Part shown: positions 28,668-39,753 of the stretch, piece by piece
Layout of the letters: every line of letters begins with the position of its first letter
How positions within the stretch are numbered: the first letter of the stretch is position 1
From: Rhizobiales bacterium Ga0077537
GTDB lineage: Bacteria > Pseudomonadota > Alphaproteobacteria > Rhizobiales > Hyphomicrobiaceae
Length of the DNA stretch: 64,000 bases
Reading direction: 5' to 3'
NCBI GenBank assembly: GCA_001464955.1
Contig: LNEM01000023.1
Span: 1-64,000 of the forward strand
Notes under the pieces: generated by a model
Databases searched by the model: none
What the model saw: the letters and a program-made list of their open reading frames with translations, nothing else
Told to the model about the DNA's origin: nothing
Position numbers and translations under genes: made by a program

Positions 28668-29444
28668 TCAGATCCGCCAGCCGGAGTGGATGGCCGCGAC
28701 GCCGCCGGTCAGGTTGCGATAACTGACCCGCTCGAAGCCGGCCGTCCGGATCATGTCGGCGAACACGTCCTGCTTCGGAAACTTGCGGATACTCTCGACG
28801 AGGTAGCGGTAGGGCTCACTGGCGCCAGCGGCGAGTTGCCCGAGCCGCGGGATGACCTCGAAGGAGAAGAGATCGTAGACCCGATCGAGGATGGCGACGT
28901 CCACGTGGCTGAACTCGAGCACAAGAAGCCGCCCGCCCGGCCGCAGCACCCGGTACATCTCGGAAAGCGCGGCATCGATCCGCGTCACGTTGCGGATGCC
29001 GAACGCGATCGTCGCCACGTCGAAGCTGCGGTCGGGGAACGCGAGCTGCTCGGCATTGCCCTCGACGAGCGAGATGCGGCCGTCGAGATGCGCGTCGGCG
29101 ACCTTCCGACGCCCGACGTCGAGCATCTCGGGACTGATGTCGCAGATGACGATCTCGGTGCCCGTGCCGCTGGCACGCGCCACCCGGAGCGCCACGTCTC
29201 CGGTACCGCCAGCGAGGTCGAGAACCCTGAACCGGGCGTCGCTGCGGGGCGGATTGATGAGGGTGACGAGATCGTCCTTCCACAGCCGGTGCAAACCGCC
29301 CGACATGAGGTCGTTCATCAGGTCGTAGCGTTCCGCGACGGTTGCGAAAACCTCGTTCACGAGGCCTTGGCGCTCGGCGGCATCGACGCTGCGGTAGCCG
29401 AAAGTTTCAGCAGTGCTATGGCTCGGCGGCATGGCGCTTTTCAT
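28668..29444 (-). CDS. ubiE: Demethylmenaquinone/ubiquinone methyltransferase UbiE
   Basis: This 258-residue SAM-dependent methyltransferase carries out C-methylation in quinone biosynthesis. Signature segments are visible: FGYRSV at the N-terminus, [18 protein letters not shown], the SAM-binding loop [16 protein letters not shown] (about residues 75-90), and [32 protein letters not shown], which is diagnostic for UbiE/COQ5. The terminal segment [14 protein letters not shown] is also typical. ATG 29444 is preferred to the longer frame because the extra N-terminal residues lack similarity. The usual alphaproteobacterial neighbours (mutM, ubiB, dfp) are absent; a Kef-type antiporter is divergent on the other side. 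Confidence 0.97.
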   Translation of the reverse strand: MKSAMPPSHSTAETFGYRSVDAAERQGLVNEVFATVAERYDLMNDLMSGGLHRLWKDDLVTLINPPRSDARFRVLDLAGGTGDVALRVARASGTGTEIVICDISPEMLDVGRRKVADAHLDGRISLVEGNAEQLAFPDRSFDVATIAFGIRNVTRIDAALSEMYRVLRPGGRLLVLEFSHVDVAILDRVYDLFSFEVIPRLGQLAAGASEPYRYLVESIRKFPKQDVFADMIRTAGFERVSYRNLTGGVAAIHSGWRI

Positions 29445-29625
29445 GTCGACACAGTACAGCAACAGGCACGCCTGTCGCCATGGACGATATGCCGCCCGCC
29501 CCTCGCCCGGCCTTGGGTTGCCGCGCGCCCCCACTTCACGAAGGTGGTTTGGTCGGCGCGGCGGTCGATATGCCGAAGGGGCGGGTGGCGATCAGCTTGT
29601 GTGACCCTGGGAGGGAAATCTGCCG

Positions 29626-31479
29626 ATGGACAAGAGCTATCTTCTGCAGGCGGTGGTGCTGCTGGCAACGGCCGCGGTCGCGGCACCGCTGGCCCACGCC
29701 CTCAGGATCGGCTCGGTGCTCGGCTACCTTCTGGCGGGCGTCCTGATCGGGCCGCATCTCCTGGGCTTCTTCACCGATGTGGAGAACATCCTCCACATTT
29801 CCGAGCTGGGCATCGTCTTCCTCCTGTTCCTGATCGGCCTCGAGTTGCGTCCGATCCGCCTGTGGACCATGCGTCGCTCGATCCTCGGGGCCGGCGGCGG
29901 GCAGGTGCTGGTCACAGGTCTTCTGCTTGGGCTGGTTGCGACCTTCTACACGACCGTCGGCGTGGCCATCGTGGTCGGTCTGGCGCTGGCGATGTCCTCG
30001 ACGGCGTTCGCGCTCCAGGTGCTCGAGGAGCGCAAGGAGCTGAACATGCGGCATGGCCGCCTCGGCTTCTCGATCCTGCTCTTTCAGGATCTTGCGGCTA
30101 TCCCGCTGATCGCCGTGGTCCCGATGCTGGCTGCCCGCGGCGCAACGGATGCCGGCCAGGCGCTCCTCTCGACGGCAACGGCACTCGGCACCGTCGTCGC
30201 CGTGATCGCGTTCGGCTATTTCGTCCTGAACCGCGTTTTCAAACTGGTCGCCCTGTCCGGCATTCGCGAAGCCATGACCGCGACCGCTCTGCTGACGGTA
30301 ATCGGCGTGGCTCTCGTCATGCAGCTCGCAGGCCTCTCCGCCGCGCTCGGCGCCTTCATCGCCGGCGCCATCCTCGCCGACAGCCAGTATCGCCATCAGA
30401 TCGAAGCCGACATCCAGCCGTTCGAAGGCCTCCTGCTCGGACTGTTCTTCACGGCCATCGGCATGTCGCTGGATCTAAGCCTCATCGTCCGGGAATGGCA
30501 GCTGGTCCTGATGCTGGTGTCGGGGCTCGTCCTCATCAAGGCCGGCGTCCTGTTCGCGGTCGGTCGCCTGTCCGGGCTGACGACCCCGCAGTCGCGGCGG
30601 CTGGCGATCATTCTGTCTCAGGGCGGTGAATTCGCGTTCGTGATCCTGGGGTTGGTCACCGGCGCCCGTCTGCTGGCCCAGGAGACGGTGGACCTGATGG
30701 CCGTCGTCGTAACGCTGTCGATGGCCTCGACGCCGGTACTGCTGCTTATGGACGACTGGCTGCGGAGTACCGAAACCAGTCGCGTCGCCCCGCTGTTCGA
30801 CGCCCCGCCAGCCGACGAAGGCCATGTCGTTATTGCCGGTCTCGGGCGGTTCGGCCAGATCGTGGCCCGCATACTCCGCGCCCGTGGCATTCGCTTCACG
30901 GCGCTCGACATAAGCCCCGAGCAGATCGAGCTGGTCCGCCGCTTCGGCGCCGAGGGCTACTACGGTGACGCCAGTCGCCTCGACATCCTCGAGGCCGCCC
31001 AGACGCAGAAGGCGCGCGCCTTCGTGCTTGCGATCGACGACATGGAAGCGTCACTCAAGACGGCCGAGATCGTCCGCCAGCATTTCCCGCATGTGCCGAT
31101 CTACGCCCGCGCCCGCAACCGCCAGCACGTCCACAAGTTGATGGACCTCGGCATCCAGGAGATGCGGCGCGAGACGTTTCTGGCCTCGATCGAACTGACC
31201 CGAGACCTGCTGCTCGGCCTGGGCATCAGTTCGGCCGAGGCGCGTCGCATCACCGAGACCTTTGCGGAGCTCGATCGAAAGCGCCTCTACGACGACTACG
31301 AGCACGCCTCGGATGCCGACAAGCTGCGCCTCAACGCCAAGCGCTTTGCCGAGGAGCTGGAGCAGATCTTCCGCGAGGATTCGGCCGAAGCGGCTGCACT
31401 CGCCAAGCCGCCGAAAGGCGGACCGAAAAAACAGGACGGCCGGCCCCCGCTGGAGCCGGCCGGAACTGGCAAGGACTGA
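29626..31479 (+). CDS. Kef-type K+/H+ antiporter (CPA2) with TrkA-N domain
   Basis: The 617-residue protein has twelve or more membrane helices of the CPA2 exchanger fold (residues ~1-385), including GYLLAGVLIGP and the FQDLAAIPL motif. A cytosolic RCK/TrkA-N domain starts at GHVVIAGLGRFGQIVARIL (about residue 399) with the NAD-binding glycine loop and a downstream acidic DISPE. The C-terminal ~80 residues are charged. Members exchange potassium or sodium for protons, gated by nucleotide or glutathione adducts. No KefF/KefG-type ancillary gene is adjacent. It is divergent from ubiE with 181 bases between starts. KefB versus KefC versus YbaL type is not resolved. Confidence 0.92.
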   Translation: MDKSYLLQAVVLLATAAVAAPLAHALRIGSVLGYLLAGVLIGPHLLGFFTDVENILHISELGIVFLLFLIGLELRPIRLWTMRRSILGAGGGQVLVTGLLLGLVATFYTTVGVAIVVGLALAMSSTAFALQVLEERKELNMRHGRLGFSILLFQDLAAIPLIAVVPMLAARGATDAGQALLSTATALGTVVAVIAFGYFVLNRVFKLVALSGIREAMTATALLTVIGVALVMQLAGLSAALGAFIAGAILADSQYRHQIEADIQPFEGLLLGLFFTAIGMSLDLSLIVREWQLVLMLVSGLVLIKAGVLFAVGRLSGLTTPQSRRLAIILSQGGEFAFVILGLVTGARLLAQETVDLMAVVVTLSMASTPVLLLMDDWLRSTETSRVAPLFDAPPADEGHVVIAGLGRFGQIVARILRARGIRFTALDISPEQIELVRRFGAEGYYGDASRLDILEAAQTQKARAFVLAIDDMEASLKTAEIVRQHFPHVPIYARARNRQHVHKLMDLGIQEMRRETFLASIELTRDLLLGLGISSAEARRITETFAELDRKRLYDDYEHASDADKLRLNAKRFAEELEQIFREDSAEAAALAKPPKGGPKKQDGRPPLEPAGTGKD

Positions 31480-31497
31480 GATCGAACGAGCGGCGCC

Positions 31498-32286
31498 TCA
31501 GTAGGTCTTGGCGGTCTCGTTCGGAGCGAGACCGCGCGTCTCCTTGATCATGTTGGTCGCGGCGACCGCGAGCACCCGGGCGTCGTTCATCAGCGTCGTG
31601 AGTTGATAGCCCTGGTCGAACCGCTTCTTGGCCGTGGCCGGGCCGTCGGTGTGGACGCCGGCGATCATGCCCTTCGAGCGCGTCACGCTGGCAATGCGCG
31701 CAATCGCATCGATCACGCCCTTGTCGGAGGGATCGAGCGTCGGCGGCTTGCCCATCGCCATCGACAGGTCGGACGGACCAACGTAGACGCCGTCGAGACC
31801 CTTGACCGACAGGATCGCTTCGAGGTTGTCGAGACCGGCCTGCGTCTCGATCATGGCGAACAGCAGAACCTCGTCGTTGGCGCCCTGCCAGTAGTCGGCA
31901 CCGGCGTACTGGACGGCCCGGTTCGGCCCCATGGAGCGTGTGCCGATCGGCGGGTAACGGCCATAGGAGACGAACTGCTCCGCCTCGGCCTTGGTGTTGA
32001 TCATCGGGCAGATGAGCCCGTAGGCGCCCGCATCGAGAAGCTTCATGATGATCGCCGCATCGTTCCACGGCACGCGGCACATGGGGACGGCGTCGGTCGT
32101 GGAGATGGCCTGCAGCATCGGCACGGCCGACTGGAAATCTACCGGTCCATGCTGGAGATCGATGGTCACGCTGTCCCAGCCGCAATGGCTGTAGACCTCG
32201 GCCGAATAGCTGTTCGGGATGGCGCACCAGCCATTGATGATGCGTCCGCCGTCCTTCACGATCTGGCGGAGCTTGTTCTTGCGCAT
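31498..32286 (-). CDS. HpcH/HpaI-family aldolase
   Basis: The 262-residue enzyme belongs to the metal-dependent class II aldolases that cleave 4-hydroxy-2-oxoacids to pyruvate and an aldehyde. Characteristic segments are DSVTIDLQHGPVDFQSA, VPMCRVPWNDAAIIMKLLDAGAYGLICPMINT, RSMGPNRA, FAMIETQAGLDNLEAIL (metal-binding Glu) and DGVYVGPSDLSMAMG (metal-binding Asp). It is convergent with the Kef-type gene and downstream of a hybrid kinase gene on the same strand. ATG 32286 is chosen since the frame upstream has no similarity. It may work with the sugar-acid enzymes elsewhere in the window, but no operon links them. Confidence 0.9.
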   Translation of the reverse strand: MRKNKLRQIVKDGGRIINGWCAIPNSYSAEVYSHCGWDSVTIDLQHGPVDFQSAVPMLQAISTTDAVPMCRVPWNDAAIIMKLLDAGAYGLICPMINTKAEAEQFVSYGRYPPIGTRSMGPNRAVQYAGADYWQGANDEVLLFAMIETQAGLDNLEAILSVKGLDGVYVGPSDLSMAMGKPPTLDPSDKGVIDAIARIASVTRSKGMIAGVHTDGPATAKKRFDQGYQLTTLMNDARVLAVAATNMIKETRGLAPNETAKTY

Positions 32287-32404
32287 TGGCGTTTCCTCGT
32301 CGGCACTTGATCGGGTGGAGGCGCAGGCCCCCGGGCTGCGCGAGGCTAGGCTGCCCGGCCGCCGGATGCCACTTTTTTCCGACGAGCGCCGCTCCCCGGG
32401 AGCG

Positions 32405-34570
<2,166 letters not shown>

Positions 34571-34730
34571 GGGTCTCCTGGCGGGGTTGCACGGCACCGC
34601 CCGCGGATGACACCATGCGGCCCTTGATAAACCTTTGCCGGCATGAACTAGGCTTAAGCGGAGGTTGACCGGTGTATCGAAGCGGCTAGGACGGGCTGAA
34701 CGAGGCCGCAATCGCAGGACGGGAGCGAGC

Positions 34731-35879
34731 ATGGGACCGTTGAAGGGCTACCGCGTGATCGAGATGGCTGGCATCGGCCCGGCGCCGTTCTGCGCCATGA
34801 TGCTGGCTGACATGGGAGCCGAGGTCATCCGCGTCGATCGCCGCGAGAAGGCGGATCTCGGCGTGGTGAGGAAGCCCGCCTTCGAGGTCATGAACCGCGG
34901 CCGCAGCACGATCGCCGTCGACATCAAGAAGCCGGAGGCCGTCGCCGTCGTGAAGCGGCTGGTCGCGAACGCCGATGCCATCATCGAGGGCTTCCGGCCC
35001 GGCGTTATGGAACGTCTGGGTCTCGGACCCGATGTCCTCGCTGAGATCAATCCGCGGCTCGTGTTCGGGCGTATGACCGGGTTCGGCCAGGAGGGCCCCA
35101 TGGCCGCCCGCGCTGGCCACGACATCAACTACATCGCGCTCGCGGGCGTGCTGTCTCATCTCGGACGCGCGGGCGAGCGCCCGGCCCATCCGCTGAACCT
35201 CGTCGGCGACTTCGGCGGCGGCGGGATGTACCTCGCATTTGGCGTCGTGTGCGCCATGCTGGAGGCGCAGCGATCAGGCAAGGGGCAGGTCGTCGACGCC
35301 GCCATGGTCGATGGCGCGGCGAGCCTGATGGCGATGTTCCACGGCATGTACGCCGAGGGCATCTGGCGCGAGGAGCGCGGCACCAACATGCTGGATACCG
35401 GGGCTCCCTGGTACGACGTCTACGAGACCAGGGACGGCCAGTTCGTGTCCATCGGCTCGATCGAGAAACGCTTCTACGCGGACCTGCTCGAGCGCCTCGG
35501 CCTGACCGGTGAGACGATCCCCGCTCAGCACGATCGCCAGGGCTGGCCGGTGCTGAGGGCGCGCTTCACCGAGATCTTCAAATCGCGGACCCGGGCCGAA
35601 TGGGAGACCGTGTTCGAGGGGAGCGACGCCTGTTTCGCCCCCGTCCTGTCGATCTCCGAAGTCGCGGACCATCCCCACAATGCCCTGCGCGAAACCTTCG
35701 TCGTCCGCGATGGCGTCCAGCAGCCTGCGCCAGCGCCGCGCTTCTCCCGCACGGTTCCCGTCCTCGATGTTCCGCCCAGGCCGGCTGGCGCGGATACGGC
35801 GAGCGTGCTCGCCTCCATCGGTTATTCCGAAGTCGAGATCTCGGAGCTTCTGCGAAGTGGCGTCGCCGGCATCGCCTGA
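34731..35879 (+). CDS. CaiB/BaiF-family CoA-transferase (alpha-methylacyl-CoA racemase-like)
   Basis: This 382-residue enzyme has the class III CoA-transferase/racemase layout: LKGYRVIEMAGIGPAPFCAMMLADMGAEVIRVDR at the N-terminus, NPRLVFGRMTGFGQEGPMA, then AGHDINYIALAGVLSHLGRAGERP and VGDFGGGGMYLAFGV. The GHDINY segment with catalytic His/Asp is typical of the Amacr subfamily, favouring racemisation of 2-methylacyl-CoA over CoA transfer. ATG 34731 follows GGGAGCGAGC. The gene is 67 bases upstream of an acyl-CoA dehydrogenase on the same strand, supporting joint action in branched-chain or xenobiotic acyl-CoA breakdown. Confidence 0.9.
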   Translation: MGPLKGYRVIEMAGIGPAPFCAMMLADMGAEVIRVDRREKADLGVVRKPAFEVMNRGRSTIAVDIKKPEAVAVVKRLVANADAIIEGFRPGVMERLGLGPDVLAEINPRLVFGRMTGFGQEGPMAARAGHDINYIALAGVLSHLGRAGERPAHPLNLVGDFGGGGMYLAFGVVCAMLEAQRSGKGQVVDAAMVDGAASLMAMFHGMYAEGIWREERGTNMLDTGAPWYDVYETRDGQFVSIGSIEKRFYADLLERLGLTGETIPAQHDRQGWPVLRARFTEIFKSRTRAEWETVFEGSDACFAPVLSISEVADHPHNALRETFVVRDGVQQPAPAPRFSRTVPVLDVPPRPAGADTASVLASIGYSEVEISELLRSGVAGIA

Positions 35880-35946
35880 TAGAGAGATACCAGATCACAG
35901 CAGTCCGGCTCGATCGCCGGCCCACGAACGCGAGGACGAGGACGAG

Positions 35947-37113
35947 ATGGATTTCGAGTTTTCCCCCGAACAGATGGAAATCCGCACCGCGATCGAGCGC
36001 ATCTGCGAGCGCTTCGGTGACGACTACTGGCTGAAGAAGGACAAGGAAGGCGGCTTTCCCAACGAGTTGCATCAGGCGCTCGCAGCAGACGGCTGGCTCG
36101 GCATCGCCATGCCGGAGGAGTACGGCGGTGCCGGCCTCGGCATCACCGAAGCCGCCCTCATGATGCAGACGATTGCCGAGAGCGGCGCCGGCATGCAGGG
36201 CGCCTCGGCCGTGCACATGAACATCTTCGGCCTGCACCCGGTCGTGCTCTACGGCAACGAGGAGCAGAAGCGCCGGATGCTTCCCCCCCTGATCGCCGGC
36301 AAGGAGAAATCGTGCTTCGCGGTCACCGAGCCGAACACTGGTCTCGACACGACCCGCCTGAAGACGAAGGCGACCCGCGAAGGCAACCGCTATCGCATCG
36401 ACGGCCAGAAGATCTGGATCTCGACGGCCCAGGTCGCCGACAAGGTGCTGCTGCTGGCGCGCACGACCGACCTCGACAAGGTGAAGAAGCCGACCGAAGG
36501 CCTGTCGCTGTTCTACACCAAACTCGACCGGAAGTACGTCGAGGTGCGCGAGATCGAGAAGATGGGGCGCAAGGCGGTCGACTCGAACCAGGTCTTCATC
36601 GACGGCCTGCCTGTGCCGGTCGAGGATCGGATCGGCGAGGAGGGCATGGGCTTCCGCTACATCCTCGATGGCATGAACCCCGAGCGCATCCTGATCGCGG
36701 CCGAAGCGGTGGGACTAGGCCGCGTGGCCTTGAAGCGGGCGACGCAGTACGCCAAGGACCGCGTGGTGTTCGGCCGCCCGATCGGCCAGAACCAGGGTAT
36801 CCAGCATCCGCTGGCGAAGGCCTGGATGAGCCTCGAGGCGGCAAATCTGATGGTCTTCAAGGCCGCCTCTCTCTATGACACCGGGAAGCCCTGCGGCGTC
36901 GAGGCGAATGCCGCCAAGTACTTGGCCGGCGAAGCCGGCTTCGAGGCCTGTGAAACGGCGGTGCTCTCGCACGGTGGCATGGGGTACTCGAAGGAATTCC
37001 ACGTCGAGCGCTACATGCGCGAGGTGATGCTCTGCCGTATCGCTCCCATCAGCCGCGAGCTGATCATGTCGAATATCGCCGAGCGCCAGCTCGGTCTTCC
37101 GAAAAGCTACTGA
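35947..37113 (+). CDS. Acyl-CoA dehydrogenase
   Basis: The 388-residue flavoenzyme shows the acyl-CoA dehydrogenase pattern: helical N-domain, GWLGIAMPEEYGGAGLG, KSCFAVTEPNTGLDTTRLKTKA (flavin and substrate contacts), IDGQKIWISTAQVADKVLLLART, the C-terminal QYAKDRVVFGRPIGQNQGIQHPLA, and GGMGYSKEFHVERYMREV. The final segment is the usual glycine-rich FAD-binding end, and a catalytic glutamate may lie in the preceding helix as in related enzymes. It follows the CaiB-like gene in the same direction, so the pair probably oxidises a branched or aromatic acyl-CoA. Chain-length specificity cannot be read. Confidence 0.94.
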   Translation: MDFEFSPEQMEIRTAIERICERFGDDYWLKKDKEGGFPNELHQALAADGWLGIAMPEEYGGAGLGITEAALMMQTIAESGAGMQGASAVHMNIFGLHPVVLYGNEEQKRRMLPPLIAGKEKSCFAVTEPNTGLDTTRLKTKATREGNRYRIDGQKIWISTAQVADKVLLLARTTDLDKVKKPTEGLSLFYTKLDRKYVEVREIEKMGRKAVDSNQVFIDGLPVPVEDRIGEEGMGFRYILDGMNPERILIAAEAVGLGRVALKRATQYAKDRVVFGRPIGQNQGIQHPLAKAWMSLEAANLMVFKAASLYDTGKPCGVEANAAKYLAGEAGFEACETAVLSHGGMGYSKEFHVERYMREVMLCRIAPISRELIMSNIAERQLGLPKSY

Positions 37114-37122
37114 GGACCGCCC

Positions 37123-37509
37123 GTGCAGCCGGAAACACCGATCTCCATCATTCCCAATGACCGCTTCCGGCAGATCCGGCGCTTCTATGTCGGCAGCGTT
37201 GCGATCGCGATACCGATCCTCTTCATCGCGATGCTCGCCGCGATCCACAAGGTGCTCTATCCGTTTCTGTCGGCAATCCTGATGATCGGCGGCGTCGGCA
37301 TGCTGATCGTGGCGCTGCTGTCGCGATCGGCTGCCCATTGCCCGCGCTGCCTCAACCCGCTTCTCTGGCATTCCGGCCCGATCGGGACCGGTCGCCTGTC
37401 GATCGGGACGAAGAAACGTTGCCCGAGGTGCGAGCTTGACCTCGAGGCGCCCTGGACGCCGCCGACGGAAGCCGAAATGGCGGCCACCGACGACCCAGGC
37501 AAGACCTGA
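37123..37509 (+). CDS. Small membrane protein with zinc-ribbon cysteines
   Basis: The 128-residue product starts at a GTG nine bases after the acyl-CoA dehydrogenase stop. It has two membrane helices (AIAIPILFIAMLAAI and FLSAILMIGGVGMLIVALLS, ~residues 26-70), followed by a cytosolic tail with HCPRCLNPLLW and RCPRCELDLEAP. The two CPRC pairs about 28 residues apart should bind one zinc. No family function is known to me. Its position suggests co-transcription with the acyl-CoA genes, but it may simply be read through. Confidence 0.75.
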   Translation: MQPETPISIIPNDRFRQIRRFYVGSVAIAIPILFIAMLAAIHKVLYPFLSAILMIGGVGMLIVALLSRSAAHCPRCLNPLLWHSGPIGTGRLSIGTKKRCPRCELDLEAPWTPPTEAEMAATDDPGKT

Positions 37510-37561
37510 GCGCCCGCACGCCGCGCACGGCACCCGCGACACTTGTGAAAGGTGAAATCCG

Positions 37562-37855
37562 ATGACGTCCCCCCGCCCGAAAGCCGTGCCGACCGTGCTG
37601 CTCGACGACGCCCGCACGATCGCGACCGAGTGGCGCTTTCCCCCTGGCGGCGAAACGGGTTGGCATCGCCATGGCCACGACTACGTGGTGATCCCGATGT
37701 CGACGGGGAAACTGCTCCTCGAGGAGCCCGGCGGCACGTCGCGCACGGCCGACCTCGTCACCGGCAAGCCCTACGCGCGTGCGACGGGCGTCGAGCACAA
37801 TGTCGTCAACGCCAACGACTTCGAGTTCGTCTTCATCGAGATCGAGCTGAAGTAG
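37562..37855 (+). CDS. Cupin-domain protein
   Basis: This 97-residue single-domain cupin has FPPGGETGWHRHGHDYVVIPMSTGKL, in which HRHGHD supplies the first metal-binding histidines and a nearby acidic residue, and VEHNVVNANDFEFVFIEIEL, whose histidine is the second-motif ligand. A small metal-dependent enzyme or ligand binder is expected, working in the cytoplasm. GTGAAAGGTG lies just upstream of its ATG. It may continue the acyl-CoA gene group, being 52 bases from the previous gene. The substrate is unknown. Confidence 0.85.
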   Translation: MTSPRPKAVPTVLLDDARTIATEWRFPPGGETGWHRHGHDYVVIPMSTGKLLLEEPGGTSRTADLVTGKPYARATGVEHNVVNANDFEFVFIEIELK

Positions 37856-37864
37856 CGCGCCACG

Positions 37865-38947
37865 TCAGATGATCTCGTCCTCGTCCATGATCGCTTCGGG
37901 CTCGGCATCGACCGGGCTCGTCGCGGGGCGCGCCTCCGGCTCAGGCATCGGGCGTCCGGTGCGCGTGCGGCCATGTTCGTCGGCCCATGCGATATGGAAG
38001 AGGGCGTCTCCCATGTTGACGATCGGCAGCGTCGTCGCGCCGACGATGATCCCCCGGCGCGGACTGCGGATCTGAAGCTCGCTACCCTCGTAGGGGTCGG
38101 CGAGAACACCGATGGGTTCGTTCTCGCTCACGGCATTGCCGATCCGCTTCAGTGACCGGAACACGCCCCCGTCCGGCGCCCGCACCCACTTCGAGGCGTT
38201 GGCGAAAACGGGCCGCCGAAGCTCGCCCGCCACCGGCGGCTCGAACCCGTCAGGCAGCTCGAGCATGCCGATCTTCAGCATGACGTTGGCGATGCCATCG
38301 ACGCCGGCCGAGATCGCGAATTCGTCGAACCGCAATCCCTCGCCCCCTTCGTAGACGAGGACGTCGACGCCGGCCTCGCGCGCCGACCGGCGGAGCGACC
38401 CGGTCCGCTCGGGGCTCTCCAGCACGACCGGGGCCCCGAACGCCTCGGCGAGTTCCCGGCAGCGCGAACGCCTCGAGAGATCGGCCCGGATCTGCGGCAG
38501 GTTGACCCGATGTACGGCCGCCGTATGCAGGTCGATGCCGACCTGGCAGCGCTGCACCACCTCCTTCAGGAAGAGATGCGCCAGACGCGCCGCCAGCGAG
38601 CCGCTTCCAGATCCCGGAAACGAACGGTTGAGATCACGGCGGTCCGGAAGATAGCGAGACCGGCCGATGAACCCATAGGCGTTGACCACCGGGATGGCGA
38701 GCAGCGTCCCGGATATGTTTCCCGGTTGTACTGTCCGCAGGACCCTGCGGATGATCTCCACGCCGTTGAGCTCGTCACCATGAATGGCGGCCGAGATGAA
38801 GAGGGCCGGTCCCGGTCGGGGCCCATGCAGGACGTGGACGGGAAGGGTGACGGGCGTATGGTTCGAGAGCTTGGAGACGTGCAGATCGACGAGCGCCCGC
38901 GTTCCAGCGGGTACCTTGAAGCCACCGATCTCGAATTCGCTGCGCAC
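37865..38947 (-). CDS. AstE/AspA-family zinc deacylase (succinylglutamate desuccinylase-like)
   Basis: The protein, 360 residues from a GTG at 38947, has the M14-like deacylase core. The zinc ligands are in AAIHGDELNG (HxxE) and VGIDLHTAA, with substrate-binding RRDLNRSFPG between them. The C-terminal ~110 residues form a barrel-like domain (PDGGVFRSLKRIGNAVSENEPIGVL). Such enzymes hydrolyse N-acyl amino acids or related amides. The frame runs upstream to 39313, but that part overlaps tRNA-Tyr and is not coding. The start choice is uncertain because the ribosome site is weak. The C-terminus ends in an acidic tail (EPEAIMDEDEII). The substrate is unknown. Confidence 0.85.
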   Translation of the reverse strand: MRSEFEIGGFKVPAGTRALVDLHVSKLSNHTPVTLPVHVLHGPRPGPALFISAAIHGDELNGVEIIRRVLRTVQPGNISGTLLAIPVVNAYGFIGRSRYLPDRRDLNRSFPGSGSGSLAARLAHLFLKEVVQRCQVGIDLHTAAVHRVNLPQIRADLSRRSRCRELAEAFGAPVVLESPERTGSLRRSAREAGVDVLVYEGGEGLRFDEFAISAGVDGIANVMLKIGMLELPDGFEPPVAGELRRPVFANASKWVRAPDGGVFRSLKRIGNAVSENEPIGVLADPYEGSELQIRSPRRGIIVGATTLPIVNMGDALFHIAWADEHGRTRTGRPMPEPEARPATSPVDAEPEAIMDEDEII

Positions 38948-39186
38948 TGATGTCAGAACTTTCCCAGCCCGAAGGCCAATGACTATAGCAGGCCCGATCG
39001 CGTTTCGACAGGCGGGCCCGGGCGCGACGCGTGCCGCGCGGCAGCGGTTGGCCGACGGTTGGCAGTTGACACCGGCGGACGACGTCAGCATAACCCCTCG
39101 CACATCGCCGCCACGGGAGCGGCGCGTTATCGTGCGACTGGACTTCGGAAAAGTCGCCGCCGCCGGGCAATAGACCCGCGCGTGAT

Positions 39187-39271
39187 GGAGAGGTGCCCGA
39201 GTGGCTAAAGGGGACGGACTGTAAATCCGTTGGCTTCGCCTACGCTGGTTCGAATCCAGCCCTCTCCACCA
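39187..39271 (+). tRNA. tRNA-Tyr (GTA)
   Basis: An 85-nt type II tRNA: acceptor GGAGAGG pairs with CCTCTCC, the anticodon stem ACGGA/TCCGT encloses loop CTGTAAA with anticodon GTA, then a long variable arm (TGGCTTCGCCTA) and a T arm with GGTTCGAATCC, ending in encoded CCA. Its 3' 54 bases are the left attachment repeat of the island that follows. The tRNA is complete and should still function. Confidence 0.97.
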
Positions 39272-39272
39272 A
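39218..39272 (+). repeat. attL: 55-bp direct repeat in tRNA-Tyr
   Basis: From ACTGTAAATCC in the anticodon loop to the CCA end plus one A, this sequence is identical to 57827-57881. It contains the anticodon loop, variable arm, T arm and acceptor of tRNA-Tyr, the usual target of tyrosine integrases. Because the element brings its own copy of the 3' half, the tRNA is restored after integration. Confidence 0.95.
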
Positions 39273-39753
39273 CATCCTGAAACAAAAGACAAAAGAGCGA
39301 ATTTCAGGGCCACATCTGAAGACGGTCAATCCGATAACAGATCAGAGAGTTGGACCCATTTTCGGAGCATCGTTCGGCCGGTGCCACCCGCTGCCGGCGT
39401 AGCGCCGGCCCCCGGCCGTGCTCGTGGCAGCCCCCGCCGGCATGGCGGGGGAATCTGCCATCGTGTCGGGGGCGGGCGCGCATGACAGCACCTGCCGCTG
39501 CCGCCATGGGCAGAAAGGTCACCGCCGGGGCCGTTTTCCGCGCCGCTGGCGGGCGCTTGCGATTGGCGGGCCGAATGGCCGCTCAAAAGAGATCGCCCGT
39601 CCTGGCGCAAATTTGGCGGCTTCTCGCCTCACCCTCCGCACAAGCAGCGCATAGACAAACCTAAATCATTGAATTGGTTTGAATTACCCGATTTCATTGA
39701 AGACCCGGCGGAAATCGGGTAAATTCGATCGGATCAATGAGTTAGAGGGCGCC
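39273..39753. other. Left end of the element, no gene seen
   Basis: No protein-coding frame is convincing. At 39381-39395 lies GTGCCACCCGCTGCC, with looser similarity on both sides, to sequence just outside the right repeat at 57998-58012. Short GC inverted repeats such as CCCCCGCCGGCATGGCGGGG (39426-39445) could be a hairpin or terminator. The last 75 bases are an upstream extension of the next frame beginning at a TTG. Confidence 0.5.

Noticed and set aside
28686-30629. 647-residue plus-strand frame across ubiE and the Kef-type gene
   Set aside because: It overlaps two recognisable genes and its sequence has the Arg/Pro-rich look of a shadow frame.
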